Assembly (NCBI GenBank): GCA_965248135.1
Contig: CBDFIN010000012.1
Coordinates: 1,736,001-1,800,000 of the forward strand
Direction: 5' to 3'
Source of the DNA: SZUA-100 sp965248135
GTDB taxonomy: Bacteria > Pseudomonadota > Alphaproteobacteria > Rhizobiales > Rhizobiaceae
Length of the DNA: 64,000 nucleotides
Within the stretch, counting starts at the first letter, position 1. Each line of letters begins with the position of its first letter. The notes beneath the pieces were generated by a model. It did no database searches. It was not told where the DNA came from and saw nothing but the letters and a program-made list of their open reading frames with translations. Positions 51,604 to 60,736 of this stretch are shown in pieces. The position numbers were made by a program, and so were the translations under genes.

Positions 51604-52248
51604 TCAAGCTGCCGCCAAAAAAGCATAGGCAATCAGCGCCTGACCACCCCAATAAAGCCCCCAGATCAGATAGGGAGAAACCGTGCGCACCGGTTCACTT
51701 TCTTTCCAAACGAAAATTTCGTGCGACAGGATAATGTCAGAGGCCATAAACATTATTGCACCGATAAGCACCAGCATGTTGGTCTGCAGCAAAGTTGCGG
51801 CAAGCCCCATGGCGAGTATCGCTGCAACATACCCCAGCACCGGTAACTTCATTGCCCCCAAATGAGGCCACAGGCGCAACAACACCAGCGGTGTCAGCGC
51901 GAACAATGCGACAACGATCACCAACTGAAGCCAGATTGGGCTGGAATATGGCGAACCGGAGACAAACAATGCCGTATAGGCCAGATGCGCCAGCAGAAAA
52001 GAACCCAGGCCGGCAAGAAAATTGGTTTCCCCCTCATTGGCAAGAAACCCATCACCTGCCGCACTAAGCGCCAGTGCTATACTCAGCAGAACGGGGCCGC
52101 CGAGCCGGAAACTGAGCAACGACAGCGATCCGATCGATAGAAATTTGACGATGGTTCTAAGCCGGGAGGGCCGGTGGCGTACTAAAAATCCGCCATACAT
52201 AATGGCAAGAGCGGCAGCGATGACATATCCACCGGCAACAAAGCTCAC
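51604..52248 (-). CDS. Lysoplasmalogenase family (YhhN/TMEM86-like) membrane protein
   Basis: 214 residues with seven to eight hydrophobic segments. The family pattern LSAAGDGFLANEGETNFLAGLGSFLLAHLAY (parts GDGFLANEGE and GLGSFLLAHLAY) and MFMASDIILSHEIFV is visible. Members hydrolyse the vinyl ether of lysoplasmalogen, known for the animal enzyme TMEM86B; activity here is inferred. The start overlaps the end of the GGDEF/EAL gene by four bases (ATGA), so it is translationally coupled to it. Confidence 0.85.
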   Translation of the reverse strand: MSFVAGGYVIAAALAIMYGGFLVRHRPSRLRTIVKFLSIGSLSLLSFRLGGPVLLSIALALSAAGDGFLANEGETNFLAGLGSFLLAHLAYTALFVSGSPYSSPIWLQLVIVVALFALTPLVLLRLWPHLGAMKLPVLGYVAAILAMGLAATLLQTNMLVLIGAIMFMASDIILSHEIFVWKESEPVRTVSPYLIWGLYWGGQALIAYAFLAAA

Positions 52249-54017
52249 GCCGACATCAACCCGCGATTGCCGGTCGATTGATCATCATCGTCGGGCGGAT
52301 CCATCGGCCATGGTGCGGTCATTATCGGTGCGCCGATGCCATAGCCTTGCAGATAATCAACGCCCCAGTCCTTTAACAACAGCGCTGTTTCGTCATCCTC
52401 GACCCATTCGACGACGGTTTTTGTATCAAATACGCCGGCTAGCTGGACAAGTGAACGGACAAAACTCTGGTTTTCGTGGCTGTTGGCCAGGTTTTCAACA
52501 AACTGACCATCAACCTTGATGATATCGACCGGCAAGTGTTTGAGATTGCTAAATGAAGTAAATCCCGCGCCAAAATCGTCAACCGCCGTCTTACAGCCAA
52601 GCTCTTTGATGATCTCGACAAACCGGGCCGTTTCATCCAGATCGGTTGCCGCGTGGGATTCGGTGATTTCGACAATCAGCCGGTGGGCGACATCCGGTCG
52701 ACTGCGCACCACTGTCGCAAGCCTGGACAACCAGTCAGGATCATTTGATGTCTCGATCGATACATTGAGCGAAAGTTTTGCCTGAGGTGCGCGCATTAAA
52801 ACATCCAGGGTCAATTCCATCGCTTGATGATCGACCATCCGGATGAGGCCAAGATCATTGGCAACGCCGACAAATTCGCTTGCCGGCAATATTGTGCCAT
52901 CTTCTCTGACCATGCGCACCAGCGCCTCATGAAAAGCGATGCTATGACTGTCGGCGTCGACCACCGGCTGATAAGCCAATTGCAAACGGTTTCCCTGAAC
53001 CGCAGAGACTATTTCGCCCGCAAGCTTGGTGTAGGCACGTTGCTTTTCTTCAGCCTGTGGATCGGGTTTATAAGCGACAAGCCGTGGGTGACGCTCTGTT
53101 CTTGCCTGTTCGAGCGCCGTTTGAACGGCAGAAGACGCTGCGCGAATGGTGGTGGCGTGACGCGGCAAGACCACCCCGCCGATTGATGCCGTGACGGAGA
53201 CCGGGCCCCTTTCCGTTTCCACAACTTCATCGCCGATGTTATTGATGAACCGCATTCCGGCGTGTCGCAATTCGTTCTCATTGCAATTTTTAAGAATGAC
53301 GCCGAGCTTGGCGCCGGAAAAACGACCGATGACATCGCCGGACCGAAGGCTCGATCTCATCCGTTCGGCAATTTCGGCAATCACATGATCGCCGGCGTCA
53401 TAACCGTATATTGAGTTGATCAGCTCGAACCGGTCAAGGGCAACCAGAAGCAGCGCAAGGCTGGTGTTTTGAATTTCCGCCTCGCGAATTTCCACCTCAA
53501 GACATTCATTTAGATAGCCACGGTTATAGAGGCTGGTCAGATCATCAAAACGTGTCAGCCGGTCGAGACGTTCCTCTCGTGCCCGCCGCTCATTGATTAC
53601 CCGAACGATGCCATGGGCCTTGGCCGGATTGCCATTGCTGCCGGCAAACCAACGGCCGGTATCTTCCAGCCAGACATCCTGTTCAACCCCAAGTGCCTCT
53701 GCCGCCAATGCATATTGAATCTGATAACGAACTCCTTCGCCGTCGTCCTGCTGATCGGTGCCGAAGACCGCCTCACTGCGATTAGTTGCGGAATGTGGTG
53801 CAACCAGCCCGGTAAAACTACGGCCCGTGGCTATCTTGTCAGCGTCGGCCACACCAAACAGTCCGGCGGCGTTCTCAGTCCATGAAATTTGATCTTGCTC
53901 TATGTCCCATTCATAAATCGTCTCGCCGACTGAAAACAGCACGTCGCCGGCCCGTTGTTTGTTTGTGGCGTGATTGCGTGCGTTGTGTTCTGGACCCCGA
54001 TTGTCTATGTTGCTCAC
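52245..54017 (-). CDS. PAS-GGDEF-EAL protein with degenerate GGDEF
   Basis: 590 residues. The N-terminal PAS-like domain shows ETIYEWDIEQDQISWTENAAGLFG. The GGDEF domain has the motif replaced by SGAKL in GRFSGAKLGVILKN, so it should not make c-di-GMP. The EAL domain appears intact: EALVR, LSLNVSIETS, IVEITES, DDFGAGFTSF, IKVDGQF, VVEWVEDDE and LQGYGIGAP, all expected metal and substrate sites. It probably hydrolyses c-di-GMP or responds to it. No membrane segment is visible. It is coupled to the lysoplasmalogenase-like gene downstream. Confidence 0.93.
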   Translation of the reverse strand: MSNIDNRGPEHNARNHATNKQRAGDVLFSVGETIYEWDIEQDQISWTENAAGLFGVADADKIATGRSFTGLVAPHSATNRSEAVFGTDQQDDGEGVRYQIQYALAAEALGVEQDVWLEDTGRWFAGSNGNPAKAHGIVRVINERRAREERLDRLTRFDDLTSLYNRGYLNECLEVEIREAEIQNTSLALLLVALDRFELINSIYGYDAGDHVIAEIAERMRSSLRSGDVIGRFSGAKLGVILKNCNENELRHAGMRFINNIGDEVVETERGPVSVTASIGGVVLPRHATTIRAASSAVQTALEQARTERHPRLVAYKPDPQAEEKQRAYTKLAGEIVSAVQGNRLQLAYQPVVDADSHSIAFHEALVRMVREDGTILPASEFVGVANDLGLIRMVDHQAMELTLDVLMRAPQAKLSLNVSIETSNDPDWLSRLATVVRSRPDVAHRLIVEITESHAATDLDETARFVEIIKELGCKTAVDDFGAGFTSFSNLKHLPVDIIKVDGQFVENLANSHENQSFVRSLVQLAGVFDTKTVVEWVEDDETALLLKDWGVDYLQGYGIGAPIMTAPWPMDPPDDDDQSTGNRGLMSA

Positions 54018-54125
54018 GAGATTTCCCTGAAATTGGCCAAAATGGCGATTGCATCAATACACCGGCAGTGTGGTGCAAAATCCTTAAAGAAAGGCGAAAG
54101 ATCGCTCTTTTGCAACTAATGGACG

Positions 54126-54350
54126 TTGACCAGCAATAACAAACTCCCACCGCAGTCGAGCGCCGGCCCTGACAACAAGGCGCGTCATACAAAATTATCT
54201 TCTACAGCCCGTCGTGCTCTTGAAGAGGCGGAAGCGCGTCGCGCCAAGTCTGCCGGATCAACAATGCAGAAGGAAATCGGCGGACGCAAGGGACCCGATC
54301 CAGCTCGTTTTGGCGACTGGGAAAACAAAGGCATTGTCAGTGATTTTTAG
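54126..54350 (+). CDS. Succinate dehydrogenase assembly factor 4-like (DUF1674)
   Basis: 74 residues from TTG 54126. The C-terminus GGRKGPDPARFGDWENKGIVSDF (parts GPDPARFGDW and WENKGIVSDF) is the signature of DUF1674/SDHAF4. In eukaryotes SDHAF4 protects the flavinated SdhA subunit during assembly of complex II; alphaproteobacteria carry it widely. The N-terminal half is Ala/Glu-rich and unstructured, as in relatives. The upstream GGACG offers only a weak ribosome-binding site. The gene stands alone. Confidence 0.9.
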   Translation: MTSNNKLPPQSSAGPDNKARHTKLSSTARRALEEAEARRAKSAGSTMQKEIGGRKGPDPARFGDWENKGIVSDF

Positions 54351-54452
54351 GTATTGCCGGTGATACTGATTAACAAAGAATGATCACAAGAAGGAAACTT
54401 TTATCAAGATTGCCCGATGTCGAACCTGTTTGCAACCTAAAATACGTTCATT

Positions 54453-54656
54453 CACGGCAATCGCTTGAGAGCGATTTGCACGTATTTTGTTAGTTTACTT
54501 TGCTGCGGGCGGTTCTTTGCGGCGCTTTTTGCGCCTCAATCACTGTCCTCACATGAGCAATGCTCAAGGCTGACCCGAATTCCCGAGATTTTTCTTTGAA
54601 AAAATCCCTCCATTCGGGCGCCATGCGGATAAACTTTCTTTCAAGCGATCGCCGTG
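54453..54656 (-). mobile_element. 204-bp MITE-like element, copy 2
   Basis: Ends CACGGCAATCGCTTGA and the reverse complement of TCAAGCGATCGCCGTG. Flanks are TACGTTCATT (54443-54452) and TGCGGTCATT (54657-54666), matching at 8 of 10 positions, as expected of an aged target duplication. The internal frame (minus, stop at 54490) has an in-frame ATG at 54624. It is nearly identical to copy 1 (about 8 differences by hand alignment). It sits in the 412-bp gap 54351-54762, which otherwise shows nothing I can name, and ends 106 bp before the MmgE/PrpD start. Confidence 0.88.
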
Positions 54657-54762
54657 TGCGGTCATTCGGAATGCGAATTACCTGCCGGATTGTTATTATT
54701 TGTTGTCTTTGAGATATCGATGATGTTCCATAGCCAATGAAACAGCAATTTGGAGACCGGCC

Positions 54763-56148
54763 ATGAAGGCATTCAGCGATTTTGTTTTCAGCACGCAATT
54801 TGATACCATCCCCGACCCGGTAAAAGCGACGATAAAACGCTCGGTGCTGGACACTATCGGGGTGGCGCTGGCGGGTTCGACAACCGAAATTTGCCGCATT
54901 ACCAGCACCTACGCAAAGAAACATTGGTGTGCCAGCGCAACAGGACCAAGCGCCCGCCTTGTGTTCGACGGAACACCGGTATCACCTGAAGGGGCGGCCT
55001 TTGCCGGTGCATTCACTATTGATTCAATAGACGCTCATGACGGATTTTCGGCCGCCAAAGGGCACGCCGGATCAGCCATTCTGCCGGCCCTTCTTGCCTT
55101 TTGTGATCATCGTAACGCGGCAGGTAATCCAATTTCGGCTCACGAATTTTTATCTGCAATGACCGTTGGCTATGAGGTCTCCTATCGCGCCGGGCTGGCA
55201 CTTCACGCCACCACTTGCGACTATCACACCTCCGGCGCCTGGACTGCGGTTGGTGCTGCCGCCATGGGTGCCCGGCTGCTTGGTCTTTCGGCGGAACAAC
55301 TACGCCATGCCATTGGCATCGCCGAATATCATGGGCCGCGCAGCCAGATGATGCGTTGTATCGATCACCCTACCATGCTGCGCGATGGCGTCGGCTGGGG
55401 TGCGCCTACCGGTGTGGCCGCAGTCTATTTGGCGCAATTGGGATTTACCGGTGCGCCGGCCATTACCGTTGAAGGCGAGGAGGCTCATTCATTCTGGCAC
55501 AATCTTGGCTCCAACTGGGATATCGCTGAGACCAATTACAAGGCCTATCCGGTTTGCCGCTGGGCTCACCCGGCGATTGATGCGGTACAAGACCTAGCGG
55601 CGGCACATGATTTTGCCAGCACCGATATTGAGAAAGTGACAATCAACACTTTTCACAACGCCACTCGGCTTGCCGGGCATGAACCAAAGACCCTTGACGA
55701 GATTACCTATGCCATCGCCTTTCCTGTCGCAACGATGATTGTACGCGGTAAGATCGGCATCGAGGAACTTGCGCCAGCGATTTTGCAAGATAGCGAAATC
55801 GGTCGCATCGCCAAAGCGACCGAACTGGTCGAAAAAGAGAAATATAACAAACTTTCCATTCGCGAACGCTGGGGCGATGTCTGTCTGACCCTCAAGGATG
55901 GGTGCAAACTGCAATCGGCGCCCCGAAGACCAAGGGGTGATCAACTTGGCGAGGCGCTGAGTGATGCGGAAATTTTGGAAAAATTCCATCGCTTTGCAAC
56001 GCCGGTATGCGGCAGGCAACGGGCCTTGGCTATCGAAAACGCGGTTGCCGCCATGGATCAACAGGACAGTTCGCTGGATTGGCTGGATGAACTAATTTAT
56101 CTGCCGCTTGATGCAACATCAAAGCGCCAGCCCGTAGCCGCCGAATAG
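54763..56148 (+). CDS. MmgE/PrpD family protein
   Basis: 461 residues, the family length. Signatures are KRSVLDTIGVALAGS near the N-terminus, FTIDSIDAHDGFSAAKGHAGSAILPALLA (parts IDAHDGFS and KGHAGSAILPALLA), TVGYEVSYRAGLALHAT, RQMMRCIDH-like SQMMRCIDH, and VCRWAHPAIDAV. The family includes 2-methylcitrate dehydratase and immune-responsive gene 1 (cis-aconitate decarboxylase), so a dehydratase or decarboxylase acting on a tricarboxylate-like compound is likely. GGAG precedes the ATG. The substrate is not assigned. Confidence 0.92.
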   Translation: MKAFSDFVFSTQFDTIPDPVKATIKRSVLDTIGVALAGSTTEICRITSTYAKKHWCASATGPSARLVFDGTPVSPEGAAFAGAFTIDSIDAHDGFSAAKGHAGSAILPALLAFCDHRNAAGNPISAHEFLSAMTVGYEVSYRAGLALHATTCDYHTSGAWTAVGAAAMGARLLGLSAEQLRHAIGIAEYHGPRSQMMRCIDHPTMLRDGVGWGAPTGVAAVYLAQLGFTGAPAITVEGEEAHSFWHNLGSNWDIAETNYKAYPVCRWAHPAIDAVQDLAAAHDFASTDIEKVTINTFHNATRLAGHEPKTLDEITYAIAFPVATMIVRGKIGIEELAPAILQDSEIGRIAKATELVEKEKYNKLSIRERWGDVCLTLKDGCKLQSAPRRPRGDQLGEALSDAEILEKFHRFATPVCGRQRALAIENAVAAMDQQDSSLDWLDELIYLPLDATSKRQPVAAE

Positions 56149-56245
56149 ACGCAATGAATTGCCGCCCGCGGCGAAACAAATCAAAATTTACCGGGTAAAT
56201 CGCCTTCAGACGATTGCTGCTTGACGCCAACCAATTCGGGCAATT

Positions 56246-56689
56246 TTATTTGACCACCAAAACCGGGCATTTGGATAAAATCTCAACCCGATGCGAAACA
56301 CCGCCGCGCAGCATGCCTTCCAGGTCGCCCATGCCTCGTGAACCGATTACGATCAGATCCGCTTTGAAAGCTTTCGCCCGCTCAACGATTGAACGAGCAA
56401 TCGGTCCCTCGTCGGTCTCGATTTCCACCTGTCTCAGCCCGGCCTTGTGCGCCGCATCGCGCGCACCGGCCAGCAGATACTGGGCGCCCTTGCGCAACAG
56501 ATCGGCATCATAGGTGTCAAGATGTTCGGCCTTGGCGAATTGTTTCAGGCTTTCAGGCAGCCGATAAGGTTTTACCACGTGGTACAGCAGCACCTTGGCA
56601 CCGGTTGCCTGGCCGATTTCCGCGCCATAGGCAACGCATTCCATAGAGTGCTTTGAACCATCAACGGCAATCAGGATTTTCTTAATCAT
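56246..56689 (-). CDS. Universal stress protein (UspA family)
   Basis: 147 residues. The N-terminal strand KKILIAVDGSKHSMECVAYG and the nucleotide-binding loop IVIGSRGMGDLEGMLRGGVSHRV (pattern G-x2-G-x9-G-[ST]) fit ATP-binding UspA proteins. VLLYHVVKPY is the second strand. It is a soluble stress-response protein, function unspecific. It lies downstream of the fused-ATPase ABC operon on the same strand, with a 136-bp gap. Confidence 0.93.
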   Translation of the reverse strand: MIKKILIAVDGSKHSMECVAYGAEIGQATGAKVLLYHVVKPYRLPESLKQFAKAEHLDTYDADLLRKGAQYLLAGARDAAHKAGLRQVEIETDEGPIARSIVERAKAFKADLIVIGSRGMGDLEGMLRGGVSHRVEILSKCPVLVVK

Positions 56690-56825
56690 GCAACAAATCC
56701 TTCGCTAGTCAAATTTGCAGGCTACAAACCCGACAATTTTCATCTAACCCAATCTCACAACCTTGCTCATTGTTTTTGTGACCGTTATTATCTGAATACC
56801 GGTGCGGTGTTATCTGGATTGGGCA

Positions 56826-58718
56826 TTAATGCGCTTTTGCGGCCTTATCTCCATCCGGGGCTGCCTTTTCGAAACCATGCAGAATTTGCTGCGGTGCTTG
56901 TTCGGCTGCCTGAATTTCCTCCATCGAACGATGACAGGATATGAAGTGATCTGGGTGCGGCTCGATTGTCGGCGGCATTTGGGTATCGCATGTACCGTCG
57001 ATGGCTAGGGGACATCGGTTGAAGAACGGACAACCGACTTCCGTGATCTCCACCCCTCTGGCAATTCCAACCGCCATCTCACGTTTTTGCATGGTATCTT
57101 CAAGCCAGCCAACGCGCAGTTCCGGCACCGAGCTGATCAACAAACGGGTATAGGGATGGTAGGGCGGCGCAAGCACCTCATCGGTTGGTCCCTGTTCGAC
57201 CACCCGACCGGCATAAAGAACCACGATTTCATCAGCAAACGACCCCACAGTCGATAAATCATGTGAGATAAAGACGAACGATACGCCGGTCTTGTCACGC
57301 AGTTTTTTCAACAGTTTAATAACATTCGAGCTGACAATGGAATCGAGTGCCGATGTCACCTCGTCGCACAGCATAACCTCAGGATTGGCCGCCAACGCAC
57401 GCGCCATATTGACACGCTGCTTTTGGCCGCCAGACAATTCTGATGGAAAGCGGCCCTCAAACTCAACCGGCAATTCAACCAGTTGCAGCAATTCCGCTAC
57501 TTTCTCGCGCCGCTCCCGCCCCTTGAATCCCTGATAGAATTCAAGCGGACGGCCAAGAATATCGCCGATAAGCTGGCGCGGATTCAAGGCTGTATCGGCC
57601 ATCTGGTAGACAAACTGCACCTTTTGCAGTTCCTCTCGCGAGCGGTCTTTTAAATCCGCTTCCAGTTGTTTGCCATCGAGGAAAACCTCGCCCTTGGCAG
57701 CGGGAAGCAACCCAGCCATGACGCGTGCAAGAGTTGATTTGCCGCAGCCCGACTCGCCGATAACCCCGACAACATGGGAATTCCTCACCTTGACATTGAT
57801 ATCACGCAAAATAGTAATCGCCGGCTTTCCATTGACGATGCCGCCATAACCGGCAGTCATGTTTTTCACTTCGAGATTAGCGATATCCTTGGCATGTTGC
57901 TGGTCCAGCTCCTCACCCATTCCGGCTTTTGGAGTGGGCTTCACAGCCGCCATCAACCGCTTGGTATAGGGGTGTTTTGGATTGTTGATTATCTGGTTAA
58001 CCGTCCCCTGTTCCTGAATTTCGCCGGAATATAGCACGACGATATGATCGGCCACCTGGGCCACAACCGCCAAATCGTGGGTAACATAGATGGCGGCTGA
58101 ACCTTCACTCTGGATCACCTTCTTGAAGGCCTTGAGCACCTCTATCTGGGTGGTGACGTCGAGCGCCGTTGTGGGTTCGTCCAACACCAGCAGATCCGGG
58201 CCTGAGACCAGCGCCATGGCGGCCATCAGCCGCTGCAACTGCCCACCGGAGACCTGGTGGGGGTAACGTCGCCCCAGCCTGTCGGGATCGGGTAATTCAA
58301 GCGCGTGGTATAGTTCAACCGCTCTTTTGTTAGCTTCCTCCTGGGTCAACGTGCCATGCAACACGGCCGCCTCGGTCACTTGTTCACCAATGGTGATTGC
58401 CGGATTGAACGTTGCGGCTGCACTTTGAGCCAGATAGGCCACATTATTACCGCGCAACTGGCGTTGGTCTTGCGGGTCCATCGCCAGCACATCGTCGCCG
58501 TGCAGGCGAACTTCGCCACCGGGAAATTCCAGCCCCGGACGGCAATAGGCCATTGTCGCCATCGAGATGGTGGATTTACCGGAGCCGGATTCGCCAATTA
58601 GCGCCACCACCTGGCCGGCTTTCACACTAAAGCTCACGCCCTTGACAATCGGTATAGGAGTGCCGTCTTCCTTGCGCGCCTGAATTTGCAGATTGTCGAT
58701 TTCAAACAGATCAGCCAT
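56826..58718 (-). CDS. Fused double ABC ATPase of a peptide-type importer (DppDF-like)
   Basis: 630 residues comprising two complete ABC domains. The first has Walker A GESGSGKS (42-49), VSGGQLQRLMAAMAL and LVLDEPTTALD. The second has GESGCGKS (about 318), LSGGQKQRVNMARAL and MLCDEVTSALDS. The first half is DppD-like; the second ends in the cysteine-rich region (VGCPFFNRCPLAIDGTC and ISCHRSM) that may bind a cluster. The fusion replaces the two separate ATPases seen in the importer at the left end of the window. It follows the DppC-type permease by 11 bp. Confidence 0.95.
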   Translation of the reverse strand: MADLFEIDNLQIQARKEDGTPIPIVKGVSFSVKAGQVVALIGESGSGKSTISMATMAYCRPGLEFPGGEVRLHGDDVLAMDPQDQRQLRGNNVAYLAQSAAATFNPAITIGEQVTEAAVLHGTLTQEEANKRAVELYHALELPDPDRLGRRYPHQVSGGQLQRLMAAMALVSGPDLLVLDEPTTALDVTTQIEVLKAFKKVIQSEGSAAIYVTHDLAVVAQVADHIVVLYSGEIQEQGTVNQIINNPKHPYTKRLMAAVKPTPKAGMGEELDQQHAKDIANLEVKNMTAGYGGIVNGKPAITILRDINVKVRNSHVVGVIGESGCGKSTLARVMAGLLPAAKGEVFLDGKQLEADLKDRSREELQKVQFVYQMADTALNPRQLIGDILGRPLEFYQGFKGRERREKVAELLQLVELPVEFEGRFPSELSGGQKQRVNMARALAANPEVMLCDEVTSALDSIVSSNVIKLLKKLRDKTGVSFVFISHDLSTVGSFADEIVVLYAGRVVEQGPTDEVLAPPYHPYTRLLISSVPELRVGWLEDTMQKREMAVGIARGVEITEVGCPFFNRCPLAIDGTCDTQMPPTIEPHPDHFISCHRSMEEIQAAEQAPQQILHGFEKAAPDGDKAAKAH

Positions 58719-58729
58719 CGCTGCGCTCC

Positions 58730-59656
58730 CTAGATCATTTTCTTGGCGAGATCGCCGCCGGATTTGGCCGAAATATCATCGACGATGAGATTGATCGCGA
58801 TGGTGAACGAGGCGATGGCCAGTGCCGGCCATACCGGTGTGATCGCACCATATTGCAGCCCCTCAAGATTCTGCCGCACCATAGAACCCCAGTCAGCCGC
58901 AGGTGGCTGTATGCCAAGGCCCAAAAAGCTCAACGACGAGATAAACAGCACAACAAAGACAAGCCTGAGGCCAAAATCGGTGGCCAACGGCATCGCCGCA
59001 TTGGGAAGAACCTCACGGAAAATGATCCACCAGATGCTTTCACCGCGCGCCTGGGCAGATTCCACATAGTCCATCACCATGATATCCTGGCCGAGAGCAC
59101 GGGCAATTCTATACACACTCGAGGCATAGATAAGCGCCGCCGTTCCTATCAGGATCGGGATTGACGAGCCGAGCGCCACAACGATTAACAGACCGAGCAT
59201 GATCGTTGGCAGCGACAATATCGCGTCGTTAGCACGGCTTAACACCATATCGACCCAACCGCCCTTGACGGCTGCACCGATTCCTGCGGTTACCCCCAAC
59301 AGGTAAGCCACCACGGTGGCAACAAATGAAATTCCAACCGTCATGCGGGCGCCCCAGATTATCCGCGAAAAAATGTCACGCTCAAGATAATCAGTGCCCA
59401 AAATATGGGTGCCTTCGCCCTCGGTAACGCTCATCGCCGGCAGATAGCTGTCATCGCCGATAATATCGGCCTCGTGGAACGGTGCCACCCATGGACCAAT
59501 GATTACCATGAGGATCCAAAAAGCGACGACCACGACGCCAAGCTTGCCGGTCCAGGAAAGCTTCAGCCGTTTCTTTGGCGGTGCATCAGGCAACTCATCA
59601 TAGATGGTGGTTTCCTGATCTAGTTCGGTGTCTACGCCCTGGGTAGCATCGGTCAT
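58730..59656 (-). CDS. ABC importer permease, DppC family
   Basis: 308 residues. The N-terminal 45 residues are hydrophilic and acidic, then a first membrane helix (LGVVVVAFWILMVIIGPWVAPF). The DppC hallmark ILGTDYLERDIFSRIIWGARMTVGIS (in two parts) and the coupling loop YVESAQARGESIWWIIFREVLP are visible, ending in SLSFLGLGIQPPAADWG. It pairs with the DppB-type permease, 11 bp upstream in the operon. Confidence 0.95.
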   Translation of the reverse strand: MTDATQGVDTELDQETTIYDELPDAPPKKRLKLSWTGKLGVVVVAFWILMVIIGPWVAPFHEADIIGDDSYLPAMSVTEGEGTHILGTDYLERDIFSRIIWGARMTVGISFVATVVAYLLGVTAGIGAAVKGGWVDMVLSRANDAILSLPTIMLGLLIVVALGSSIPILIGTAALIYASSVYRIARALGQDIMVMDYVESAQARGESIWWIIFREVLPNAAMPLATDFGLRLVFVVLFISSLSFLGLGIQPPAADWGSMVRQNLEGLQYGAITPVWPALAIASFTIAINLIVDDISAKSGGDLAKKMI

Positions 59657-59667
59657 GAGTTTGCGTC

Positions 59668-60615
59668 CTATTTGGGATTTCGCAGCCGCGGATTGGCCAG
59701 AATGGCCGCCACATCCGCCAGAATGATGAGAATTACATAGGTGCCGCAGAAAATCATGCCGCAGGCCTGAACGAGCGGCAGATCACGTGTTTGCACCCCG
59801 TCGATCATTAATTTTGCCAATCCGGGAAAGGCAAATATCGTTTCCACAATCACTACACCCGACACCAGATAGGCAAGATTTAACGCGATCACGTTTACGA
59901 TCGGGCCGATGGTGTTGTAAAAGGCGTGCCGCAAAATGATCCGCTTGCGCCTGACGCCCTTGAGGATGGCCATCTCAATATAGGGCGAGTTCATCACGTT
60001 AAGAATGCCGGCCCTTGTCATGCGGATCATCTGCGCCGCGACAACAATAATCAGGGTGATCAGCGGCATCGCCATGCCACGCGCCATCTCCAAGAAAGTG
60101 TTCTCAGGAGCGACAACCGCGATAGCCGGCAGCCAGCGCAAGTTTACCGCAAATATCAGCACCATAAAGGTTGCGATAAAGAATTCTGGCACGGAAATCA
60201 GAGCCAGCGTGCCGAAGGTCAATGACCGGTCAATCCAGGTGCCTGGATACATGGCGGCCAATAGTCCAAGAATAACCGACAATGGCACAGATATCACGGC
60301 AACAACTGCTGCCAGTGTCATAGTGTTGGCAAATCGTTCGCCAATCAGGCTTGATATCGTCGCTCCACCGGCCTTGGAGATGCCCAGATCACCGGTCATC
60401 ATGCCGACGAGCCAGTTGAAATATTGGAATATCAGCGATTGATCTAGGCCACGCTCGGCCCTGTATGCGGCCAGCGATTCAGGTGTTGCAGACTGGCCCA
60501 AGACGATCTGAGCGACATCGCCCGGCAAGGCGGAAGTCATAAAAAACACCAGAACGGACACCACCCAAAGGGTGACCAATCCGATCAAAATGCGTTGAAT
60601 TACCATGCGTTGCAT
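59668..60615 (-). CDS. ABC importer permease, DppB family
   Basis: 315 residues, six membrane segments. Typical features are the N-terminal LVTLWVVSVLVFFMTSALPGD, LGLDQSLIFQ-like RGLDQSLIFQYFNWL, FFIATFMVLIF, and the coupling loop MIRMTRAGILNVMNSPYIEMAILKG in parts. The last part GVVIVETIFAFPGLAKLMIDGVQTRDLP is the family signature (in pieces). ATG at 60615 or 60606 is possible. It lies 121 bp after the binding-protein gene, past a hairpin. Confidence 0.95.
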   Translation of the reverse strand: MQRMVIQRILIGLVTLWVVSVLVFFMTSALPGDVAQIVLGQSATPESLAAYRAERGLDQSLIFQYFNWLVGMMTGDLGISKAGGATISSLIGERFANTMTLAAVVAVISVPLSVILGLLAAMYPGTWIDRSLTFGTLALISVPEFFIATFMVLIFAVNLRWLPAIAVVAPENTFLEMARGMAMPLITLIIVVAAQMIRMTRAGILNVMNSPYIEMAILKGVRRKRIILRHAFYNTIGPIVNVIALNLAYLVSGVVIVETIFAFPGLAKLMIDGVQTRDLPLVQACGMIFCGTYVILIILADVAAILANPRLRNPK

Positions 60616-60687
60616 GTCGCCGCGCCTCCCACCGCGTTATCTTCACGGAGCACTTTGCCCCAAACCTGTTCTTGACTGACAGGCTCT

Positions 60688-60718
60688 CTGCCGCCCCGGG
60701 ATAATCCGGGCGCGGCAG
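60688..60718 (-). terminator. Intercistronic hairpin after the substrate-binding-protein gene
   Basis: CTGCCGC plus CCCGG (60688-60700) pairs with CCGGG plus GCGGCAG (60706-60718) around the loop ATAAT, with one bulged base. It lies between the binding protein and permease genes; such hairpins commonly stabilise or partly terminate the message so that the binding protein is made in excess. Confidence 0.7.
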
Positions 60719-60736
60719 ATTATTGTTCGTTCTCGT

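Noticed and set aside
54667..54924. Extension of the repeat-element frame beyond its terminal repeat into the antisense of the MmgE/PrpD gene
   Set aside because: The extra codons lie outside the 204-bp element and opposite a clear gene; only the part inside the element is conserved among copies.
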